Shown here: in pieces, positions 58,087-64,000 of the stretch
How positions within the stretch are numbered: position 1 is the stretch's first letter
How the letters are laid out: every line of letters begins with the position of its first letter
Assembly: GCA_016935985.1 (NCBI GenBank)
Contig: JAFGPW010000008.1
Location: 1 to 64,000, forward strand
Length of the DNA stretch: 64,000 nt
Direction of reading: 5' to 3'
DNA from: Candidatus Woesearchaeota archaeon
GTDB taxonomy: Archaea > Nanobdellota > Nanobdellia > Woesearchaeales > JAFGPW01
Position numbers and translations under genes: made by a program
The notes under the pieces: generated by a model
Database searches by the model: none
What the model saw: only the letters and a program-made list of their open reading frames with translations
Told to the model about the DNA's origin: nothing

Positions 58087-58365
58087 TCAGCCGACCGCCC
58101 TTCTGACATCCGTGATCTCCGCGGAGTTGACCTCGTCGAAGGATTCCACCTTCTCCGCGATGTCATCGACCGATCCCTTCGCCTCGTCGGCGACGAAGAT
58201 GACCTTGAGGGCCTTGAGCCCGAACGCGATCGGCTCGACCTCGGTCCTCGTCTCGGTCTCGCCGGTCGACTCCTTCAGCGTCTCCTTGACCTTGGCCTCG
58301 AGGGCCTCCATATCGACCATTGGGGAGGCCGGCATGACCTTGAGCGTGACAATCACATTCGCCAT
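58087..58365 (-). CDS. ef1b: Elongation factor aEF1B (EF-1 beta)
   Basis: 92 residues from ATG 58365 (MANVIVTLKVMPASPMVDME). VEPIAFGLKALKVIFVADEA and DEVNSAEITDVRRAVG are the conserved guanine-exchange domain, which recycles aEF1A-GDP. It follows its zinc-ribbon partner gene by 21 bases, a pairing conserved in archaea. Confidence 0.93.
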   Translation of the reverse strand: MANVIVTLKVMPASPMVDMEALEAKVKETLKESTGETETRTEVEPIAFGLKALKVIFVADEAKGSVDDIAEKVESFDEVNSAEITDVRRAVG

Positions 58366-58386
58366 CAGCATCCACACCTCGACGTT

Positions 58387-58512
58387 TCAGTTGGGGCCAG
58401 TGAAGCCGCATTCCGGGCAGGTGTATTGGGTCGCGAGCTTGCGCTCGTGCTTGGTCCGGACGATCTTCGCCTTGCCGCACTTGGGGCACATGAATGAGAC
58501 ATCTCCTTCCAT
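58387..58512 (-). CDS. Zinc-ribbon RNA-binding protein (COG2888/HVO_2753 type)
   Basis: 41 residues with two Cys pairs (CPKCGKAK and CPECGFTGPN), the end being typical of the archaeal family found next to aEF1B. Most relatives have about 55-60 residues and four CPxCG motifs; this one has only two. The palindromic TATA box at 58557-58564 is about 45 bases before the ATG. Confidence 0.85.
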   Translation of the reverse strand: MEGDVSFMCPKCGKAKIVRTKHERKLATQYTCPECGFTGPN

Positions 58513-58556
58513 CTGGGCATCACCTGTGTTGGATGAGCCCACGGATTCACTCATCC

Positions 58557-58564
58557 TTTATAAA
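58557..58564. promoter_or_regulatory. Palindromic TATA box, potentially bidirectional
   Basis: TTTATAAA serves the leftward zinc-ribbon/aEF1B operon. Read rightward it predicts a start near 58585, the first base of the next inverted-repeat element. Confidence 0.55.
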
Positions 58565-58584
58565 GGTACTGGTCCTGCGAGCCC

Positions 58585-58740
58585 TGGTGAAAATCTCTCC
58601 TTCGCTCGGGCGAGCGCCGACGCTCAGGCACGCGCCAAACCCCCAGGGGGTCGGGATCCCCCTAAAGGACATCCCCCTCCCGGCCTCCGCATGAGCCTTC
58701 CCCCAGCCTACGCATGCAGGCGCTGACCGCCTTTTCACCA
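58585..58740 (+). ncRNA. Candidate structured RNA divergent from aEF1B operon
   Basis: TGGTGAAAA (58585-58593) and TTTTCACCA (58732-58740) are reverse complements enclosing a GC-rich block. Inside are GAGCG-CCGA-CGCTC (58611-58624) and GGGGG/CCCCC around TCGGGAT. The 5' arm starts 28 bases after the TATA box at 58557. Open frames exist on both strands but show no protein-like pattern. The closing stem is only 9 bp, so the support is moderate. Confidence 0.35.
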
Positions 58741-58783
58741 ACGCCAGCCCTGTCTCTCAGATATCTATTCACGAGGCACGACA

Positions 58784-58797
58784 AAAGTTTATAAAAA
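58784..58797 (+). promoter_or_regulatory. TATA box of the coiled-coil gene
   Basis: AAAGTTTATAAAAA lies about 25-35 bases before ATG 58821, so the gene is nearly leaderless. Confidence 0.6.
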
Positions 58798-58820
58798 GCG
58801 TAGCATCAATTCAGCCCACG

Positions 58821-61730
58821 ATGCGGGTGCATGAACGGGTCTTGTCAGAGGTGGCTCCACACCACTATTTCACCCTCCAGGACGGCAAGGTGCTCAAGAG
58901 CCTGAAAGACCTCCTGAACGAGCTCCCGCGTATGGACGACGGCGTCTTCGTCCATCACGTGAACGACGTCAAGCACGACTTCTCCGTCTGGATCGAGCAC
59001 TGCGTCACGCACCCGAAGCTCGCCGCGAGGGCGGCTGCCGCCAGGTCACGGATCGAGCTCGTCAAGGTCCTGAAGACCGAGATCGCGCTCTGCGAGCGCG
59101 AGCAGGAGAGGCGGAAGGGAAAGGAAGCATCGACAGCCCTGCCTCCCCTGTCAGCGTCGTCAGAGAAGAAACCGGTCGAGAAGCCGGCGCCGAAGCGGCC
59201 GGCGAAGAAGGCTGTCAATAAGAAGGTCCCGATGAAAGCTCCTCATACGCCGGCGCCGAAGCGGCCGGCGAAGAAGGCAGTAAAGAAGAAACACCTTATG
59301 AAACATCTTCGGAAGCAGGCGGCGAAGAAGCCGGTGAAGAGGAAGGTCAAGAGAACGGGGCCAGAGAGGACGTCCTCTCCGAAGAAGTCGTCGACGAAGG
59401 CCGCGCCGGTGACCCAACGGCTCACGAAAATCAAGGCGCGGACCAGGCCTGTGCCGAAGAGGCCTGCAGAGAAACGGTATTTCCAGAGAATCGTGGATTT
59501 CGGCGCGTCGGCGTCACGGCAGCCGAAGAGGAAGGGCAGGCCGGCGCTGTCGGCGCCGCCCACAGGGGCTGCGATGAAGGCGACGACCATGGACACCAAG
59601 CCAGCGAAGACCGAGACAACGCTCCCTGACCTTCCGAACCTTCCTGACCTTCCTGACCTCCCGACACTTGATATGAAGGAGAAGAAGCACGGGCTCTTCT
59701 CGCGCATGTTCAAGAAGAAAGAGAAACAGGAGGGGCTGCCTGGAGGCCTCGTATCAGACATCCCGCTGACCGGACCGCCGTCTGAGCTCCCGCCACCCGG
59801 AGGGCCGAAGCCGATGAGAGAAGGCAAGAAGGGGAGCAAGAAGGGGAAGGAAGAGGATGCCAGGAAGGGACTTGCGGCCATGCCCGACCTCCCTGACCTT
59901 CCTGACTTCCCCGCCCTGCCGGGCGTCCCCGAACCGCCGAAGAAGGATATGAAGTGGGGGCCCTTCGGCAAGAAGAAGGAGAAGAAGGAAGAGGAGGGGC
60001 TTTCCGGCATCCCTGCTCTCCCTGAGCCGCCGAAGCTACCTGACCTCCCTGACCTTCCCTCTCTCCCTGAGCCTGCGTCGCTTCCTGACCTCGAGCCTAC
60101 GCCGTTCAAGCTGACGCACGCGCACCGGCTCATCGTCGACCCCATCGTCAAGGAGAAGAAGCGGACCCTCGCGCAGGACCTCCTGCCTGAAGTGCCGCTC
60201 CCCGGACTGCCGGACCTGGAGGGTCCGGAAGTCCCCGCGCTCCATGACATCGTCGAGCGGGAGGAGCGGCGCAAGAAGGGGTTCTTCGGACGCCTCTTCG
60301 GCAGGAAGGAGAAGGCGCTGGAGACGAAGAGAGAGCCGGACGAAGAGCCGTTCCCCGAGCCGCTGAAGAAAGGGCCGAAGGAGCCTGGCCTCAGCCTCGC
60401 TGGGCAGGCTCCCATCACGATCGAGTCGCCGCTCGCCGATCTCGAGGCGAAAGGGAAAATGAAGAAGGGGAGAGGGAAGCCGGCGGCGCCGTCGCTCGAC
60501 CCCCGGCGCGAGCGCGAGTACCTGGACAAGATGAAGCGCATCCAGGACCACGAGCTGCGTGAGCGCCACTCCTACCTCAAGCAGATGGAGCAGGATTTCC
60601 ACAAGAAGGGCATGGATCTTGCGAAGAAGGAGCAGGACCTCCTCAAGCGGGAGAAGGTCCTCACCGACCGGGAGGACAACCTGACGAGGCCGATATCGAT
60701 ACGCAGGGAGGACGGAGGCAGGAAGCCGCCGAAAAGGTTCCTGAAGGAGGAGAGCGAGCTCAAGCGCCGGATCGTGGCGCTCGTCGAGGAGAAGAACCGG
60801 CTCAATCTCGACATCATCGAGAAGCGCCAGGAGCTCGCCGACATAAGGAAGGAGTACGAGGGGATCGTCGGGGACATCAAGGCGCACGAGCGCATCGTCG
60901 CCGAGAAGGAGGACGAGATCGTCAAGGCCGCGACCGCGATCAGGCGCGACAAGAGGCTGATCACCGACGAGGAGAAGAGCATCGTCGCCGGCGTCGAGCG
61001 GATCATGCGGGCGAAGAAGGAATATGAGGCGACGATCAGAAAGCACCAGAAAGGCCTCTCGAAGCTGCTGCGCGACGTCAAGGAGAACGAGCTGCGGCTC
61101 GAGGCGCTCGACGAGGCGATACGGAAGAAGCAGGACGAGATCAAGCTCCGGAACCGCGAGCTCGACGAGCAGCGCAAGCTGCTGGCGAAGGAGGCGCGGC
61201 TGAAGGCCGGTATCGGGCAGCTCACGCTCAAGCGGGACAAGCTCGAGAAGGACTACGAGGAGCTCAGGAAGCGGTTCAAGGTGCTCGAGGAGAAGTTCCT
61301 GCGGCGCAAGAGCCTGAAGGACAAGGAGGAGGAGCTCATGGCGCGCGAGCGCCTGCTCTACGAGCGGGACCTCGAGGTCTCCAAGAAGGAGAAGAGCCTC
61401 AAGCTCGAGGAGAAGGAGCTCGAGGACCTCGAGTTCCAGCACTACCTCTCCGAGAACCTCGCGGACATCGAGGACGTCGACTACCAGAAGTACCTCGCCG
61501 ACGTCGACGAGGAGTCGAAGCGCGCCCAGGACCCCTTCGCGATCATCCACGTCCAGATCAAGAGGGCGCGCGCCATGATCATCGCGCGCAGGTTCGAGGA
61601 GGCGAAGGACCTCTTCAACCAGATCAAGGCGTCCTACGACACCGCGAAGCTCCCTGAGGGCAGGAAGAAGCAGCTCTACTACGAGATACTCGAGCTCAAG
61701 ACCGATATCGATCTCGCGCTGCTCCACTGA
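58821..61730 (+). CDS. Giant DUF5752-like coiled-coil protein with repeated linear motifs
   Basis: 969 residues. Residues 5-90 are a DUF5752-like domain (HYFTLQDGKVLKSLKDLLNE, WIEHCVTHPKLAAR). Residues 100-260 are Lys/Pro/Ala-rich with repeated PAPKRPAKKAV. Residues 265-510 hold Pro-Asp-Leu runs (PDLPDLPDL) alternating with a basic aromatic motif: HGLFSRMFKKKEK, WGPFGKKKEKK and KGFFGRLFGRKEK. Residues 565-900 are a long coiled coil. The last 65 (RARAMIIARRFEEAKDLFNQ ... YYEILELKTDIDLAL) form a small helical domain shared with the next gene. A scaffold or adaptor is inferred. Confidence 0.7.
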   Translation: MRVHERVLSEVAPHHYFTLQDGKVLKSLKDLLNELPRMDDGVFVHHVNDVKHDFSVWIEHCVTHPKLAARAAAARSRIELVKVLKTEIALCEREQERRKGKEASTALPPLSASSEKKPVEKPAPKRPAKKAVNKKVPMKAPHTPAPKRPAKKAVKKKHLMKHLRKQAAKKPVKRKVKRTGPERTSSPKKSSTKAAPVTQRLTKIKARTRPVPKRPAEKRYFQRIVDFGASASRQPKRKGRPALSAPPTGAAMKATTMDTKPAKTETTLPDLPNLPDLPDLPTLDMKEKKHGLFSRMFKKKEKQEGLPGGLVSDIPLTGPPSELPPPGGPKPMREGKKGSKKGKEEDARKGLAAMPDLPDLPDFPALPGVPEPPKKDMKWGPFGKKKEKKEEEGLSGIPALPEPPKLPDLPDLPSLPEPASLPDLEPTPFKLTHAHRLIVDPIVKEKKRTLAQDLLPEVPLPGLPDLEGPEVPALHDIVEREERRKKGFFGRLFGRKEKALETKREPDEEPFPEPLKKGPKEPGLSLAGQAPITIESPLADLEAKGKMKKGRGKPAAPSLDPRREREYLDKMKRIQDHELRERHSYLKQMEQDFHKKGMDLAKKEQDLLKREKVLTDREDNLTRPISIRREDGGRKPPKRFLKEESELKRRIVALVEEKNRLNLDIIEKRQELADIRKEYEGIVGDIKAHERIVAEKEDEIVKAATAIRRDKRLITDEEKSIVAGVERIMRAKKEYEATIRKHQKGLSKLLRDVKENELRLEALDEAIRKKQDEIKLRNRELDEQRKLLAKEARLKAGIGQLTLKRDKLEKDYEELRKRFKVLEEKFLRRKSLKDKEEELMARERLLYERDLEVSKKEKSLKLEEKELEDLEFQHYLSENLADIEDVDYQKYLADVDEESKRAQDPFAIIHVQIKRARAMIIARRFEEAKDLFNQIKASYDTAKLPEGRKKQLYYEILELKTDIDLALLH

Positions 61731-61782
61731 GCGGCGCGCACAGCCTGGCGGCGCAAAGCCGCCGGCATGGGGGGGTACATGC

Positions 61783-63051
61783 ATGGAGGAAGCAGGAGCA
61801 GTCGACGCCGACGTCCCGATCGCCCATTTCTTCTGGCTCAAGAACGGGCGGCCGATGAAGTCCTTGCGCGACTTCTATGAGAACCTCTTCCTCATGGACG
61901 ACGAGGTCTTCTCCCATCACGTCACCGCCGAGAAGAACGATTTCGCGAACTGGGTGCGGGACGTCCTCGGCGACGCGCATCTCGCGCGCGACCTCTACAC
62001 CGTGCGCAGCAGGGGCGAGGCGATCGAGCTCCTGCGTCGCAGGCTCGGGCCCGCCGCCCGCGGCTACGCCTCCCTGTTCGCGCCCGACGGCGTCCCGCTC
62101 GACGCGCTCGGCGACCCGATGCCGAGCGTGATACTCCCCCGGGCTGAGATCAGGCCGGACTTCGGCTTCCTCACCGGCGTCGGAGGCCTCCCGCCGGCGC
62201 AGCATGACCCGCCGGGGCAGCGGCAGGCGGAGCCCCGCGCGCGCCCGCTCCCCGCACGGAGGATCGCTGGCGGAACGCTCTCCTACGTCACCGACGAGCT
62301 CGAGAGCGTGCGGCGCAGCTACGAGCGCCGCTTCCTGCACGCGCAGAACGAGGTCGACCGGTTCAAGCGCAAGGTGATGGACCACGAGAAACGGCTCTAT
62401 ACCTACGAGCTCTCGCTCGTCGAGAAGGACAAGGCGCTCGCGAAGAAGGAGGAGGAGGTCCTGCGCCGGATGAAGCGCATCGACCAGTTCAAGCGCTACG
62501 AGGACGAGCTCCCCCAGCTCGAGGGCGCATACGCCCAGGTCAAGGTCGACTACGACACGCTCCGGAAGCGATTCTCCGAGCTCCAGAGCGGCTACCTTCA
62601 AGCGAAGTCGCTCAAGGACAAGGAAGAGGAGGTCGCTGACAAGGAGCTCGCGCTCAAGAAGGTCGAGACCCAGCTGCGGCTGATGGAGAAGCGCCTCCGG
62701 CGCGAGGAGAAGGACCTCGAGAAGAAGACCTACGACGAGTTCATCACCGACAAGGACCTCGACCGCGAGATCGAGCAGTTCCTCGCCGCGAAGACCGAGG
62801 CGTCGGGCAGGCACACCTTCCTCGCCTCGCGCAAGCCCGACGGGGACGACCGGCTGGCGCACGAGATTGCCGACCTTATCGGCAAGACCAGGAACCTGAT
62901 ACTCCTCCGCAAGTTCGAGCCCGCGACCGCGCTCTTCCACCGGCTGCGGGAGATCTACGCGAAGGCGGAGCTCGACGAGTCGGCCAAGAGGTCCCTTTAC
63001 TACGACATCCTGGAGCTCAAGACCGACCTGGACCTCGCGCTGCTCCGGTGA
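61783..63051 (+). CDS. DUF5752-like coiled-coil protein, shorter paralogue
   Basis: 422 residues. The N-terminal domain (HFFWLKNGRPMKSLRDFYEN, DDEVFSHHVTAEKNDFANWV) and C-terminal domain (LILLRKFEPATALFHRLREI, YYDILELKTDLDLALLR) match the preceding protein. The Pro-rich linker is short, and a coiled coil of about 170 residues lies between. It starts 52 bases downstream, after a GGCGGC/GCCGCC hairpin near 61747-61763. The shared ends and different middles suggest two parts of one structure. It overlaps the convergent rtcA by 35 bases. Confidence 0.7.
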   Translation: MEEAGAVDADVPIAHFFWLKNGRPMKSLRDFYENLFLMDDEVFSHHVTAEKNDFANWVRDVLGDAHLARDLYTVRSRGEAIELLRRRLGPAARGYASLFAPDGVPLDALGDPMPSVILPRAEIRPDFGFLTGVGGLPPAQHDPPGQRQAEPRARPLPARRIAGGTLSYVTDELESVRRSYERRFLHAQNEVDRFKRKVMDHEKRLYTYELSLVEKDKALAKKEEEVLRRMKRIDQFKRYEDELPQLEGAYAQVKVDYDTLRKRFSELQSGYLQAKSLKDKEEEVADKELALKKVETQLRLMEKRLRREEKDLEKKTYDEFITDKDLDREIEQFLAAKTEASGRHTFLASRKPDGDDRLAHEIADLIGKTRNLILLRKFEPATALFHRLREIYAKAELDESAKRSLYYDILELKTDLDLALLR

Positions 63052-64000
63052 GCAGGGGTGGGGCACTGGCCGCGATCCGCTTGTTCTGCTCGTCGACACT
63101 GAACACATCGCCGAGGAACTGCCCGATGACGTAGCGGTTCGACCTGAGATGGTCCGTCATCCGGGGGACCGTGTAGGCGCCGCCGAAGAGCGCGAGGTAC
63201 GGGAGCAGGTTGTCGGCGAGGAAGACGTCGGTCGCCGTGCCGGCATCGATCGCTTCCTTGAGCGTATCCGCGCAGGCGCTGCCCACCTGCTCACCCGGCA
63301 CGCCCCTCTCGCCGAGGGCATCGGCGCCGACGACGATCGGGTCGAGGTGATCGGCGTCGTCATCGCTCGCCGACAGCACCGCCCACGCTGTCGCGACGAC
63401 GCCGGGGCTCGCGGCCTCGGCGTACTGGATGTCGACGGATACCGGGCAGCCGTAACAAAGGCTGTGCCGCAGCGCGCGCGCGGCGCGTTCCGCCACCTCG
63501 CCCGACGCGAGGCTCAGCTCAGCGACGACGCGGCCGCGGATCGCGTGCAGGTGGAGGTCGGTCCGGTCGAGGCGTAGGGGCCTGGGTTCCTGCGATGCTT
63601 CCTCAGGCCCGTGCCTGCGGGGCCTGACGGTCGCGACGACCCTTCCCCCACCTTTCGGGAAGAAGCCGCGGCGTTCGATAACGATGTCGACCTCGGCCCA
63701 GCGCCGGAGGTGCGGGACCAGCACGTTCGCGAGGTAGTCGGCTGGCATCGACCACGCGACATCCGTCCCCCCGGTCACCGTGAACCTGAAGCCCCTCCTC
63801 GCCTTCGTGTCCTGTGCGCATATCGCGATCGCGGGGATGAGCAGCGACTGCAGGAGCAGGGTGACCGACCCTGCGGTCCCGATGGCGAACTCGTAGCTGC
63901 CCTTCCGCATGCGACCCGGCCTGAACACGAGCCGTTCCGATCCGATTGCCGCGCCCTCGATCTCCGCGCCGCAGAGCAGCCGGTACGCCTCGACCGTCGC
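63017..64000 (-). CDS. rtcA: RNA 3'-terminal phosphate cyclase RtcA, N-terminus beyond right edge
   Basis: The frame is open from the right edge to the stop at 63017 (327 codons visible). FRPGRMRKGSYEFAIGTAGS, SLLIPAIAICA and RRGFFPKGGGRVVATV are RtcA signatures. The likely adenylated His lies in TDHLRSNRYVIGQFLG near the C-terminus. The enzyme makes 2',3'-cyclic phosphate ends on RNA. Only about the first 15-20 residues appear to be missing. Confidence 0.9.
   Translation of the reverse strand, partial: ATVEAYRLLCGAEIEGAAIGSERLVFRPGRMRKGSYEFAIGTAGSVTLLLQSLLIPAIAICAQDTKARRGFRFTVTGGTDVAWSMPADYLANVLVPHLRRWAEVDIVIERRGFFPKGGGRVVATVRPRRHGPEEASQEPRPLRLDRTDLHLHAIRGRVVAELSLASGEVAERAARALRHSLCYGCPVSVDIQYAEAASPGVVATAWAVLSASDDDADHLDPIVVGADALGERGVPGEQVGSACADTLKEAIDAGTATDVFLADNLLPYLALFGGAYTVPRMTDHLRSNRYVIGQFLGDVFSVDEQNKRIAASAPPLLTGAARGPGRS

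Noticed and set aside
60036-61841. 601-codon reverse Leu/Val/Glu-rich frame opposite the coiled-coil gene
   Set aside because: This is the expected reverse reading of Lys/Glu-rich coiled-coil codons. The forward gene has a promoter and domains shared with its neighbour.

Overview
The window is archaeal. It carries archaellum motor and filament genes, FtsZ beside secE-spt5-L11, aIF5A with a hypusination loop, aIF5B, aRF1 with NIKS and GGQ, RNA polymerase subunit P, KEOPS Pcc1, prefoldin beta, eL40 and eL43. TATA boxes of the TTTATATA / TTTATAAA type sit about 25 bases before many starts, and several genes look leaderless. Most of the window is GC-rich with dense genes. A methanogen-type (type 2) seryl-tRNA synthetase, an EndoQ-like nuclease, a tRNA-Pro with an intron in the T loop and many unrecognised small membrane proteins suggest a poorly characterised euryarchaeal or DPANN-like lineage. 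The sequence alone does not let me place it further.

Layout. 1-4.1 kb: a glycosylation-rich surface protein cut by the left edge, a CARDB-like membrane protein, and small membrane or coiled-coil genes. 4.1-12.3 kb: an archaellum locus made of a winged-helix regulator, a structured leader, a FlaF/FlaG-like protein, ArlH, ArlI, ArlJ, two archaellins with separate promoters, and a small membrane protein. 12.3-17.6 kb: D-aminoacyl-tRNA deacylase, L11, Spt5, SecE, FtsZ, FKBP and cytidylate kinase. 17.6-24.7 kb: a coupled alpha/beta-hydrolase and PIG-L-like pair, a regulator, an endonuclease III-YkgJ fusion facing an EndoQ-like nuclease, a dUTPase-fold protein, and twin membrane proteins. 24.7-35.8 kb: SerRS, a stand-alone PPDK-type ATP-grasp protein, tRNA and rRNA modification genes, a site-2 protease, aIF5A, transaldolase, Nudix and aRF1. 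35.9-49.3 kb: a CheR-like methyltransferase, tRNA-Pro, an eL43-rpoP-pcc1-prefoldin-UPF0147 run, MscS, a DRG GTPase, a DUF371-HAD fusion, a PUA protein, LeuRS and aIF5B.

49.4-56.5 kb is an AT-rich island unlike its flanks. It holds thioredoxin, a TDT-family transporter, thioredoxin reductase, an IscU-like scaffold, a ZIP transporter, a winged-helix regulator and a MinD-like ATPase. It contains a duplication whose two copies have decayed in complementary ways, and a tyrosine recombinase remnant lies at its right end. 57-64 kb returns to GC-rich sequence with Trm1, aEF1B and its zinc-ribbon partner, two large paralogous coiled-coil proteins with DUF5752-like heads, and RtcA cut by the right edge.

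The features most likely to be new are: GC-rich intergenic elements at 4851-4964, 32818-32918 and 58585-58740, each bounded by an inverted repeat that begins about one TATA-to-start distance after a TATA box (candidate structured RNAs); the complementary duplication in the AT-rich island; the T-loop tRNA intron; the Nth-YkgJ fusion; and the modular coiled-coil pair at 58.8-63.1 kb.
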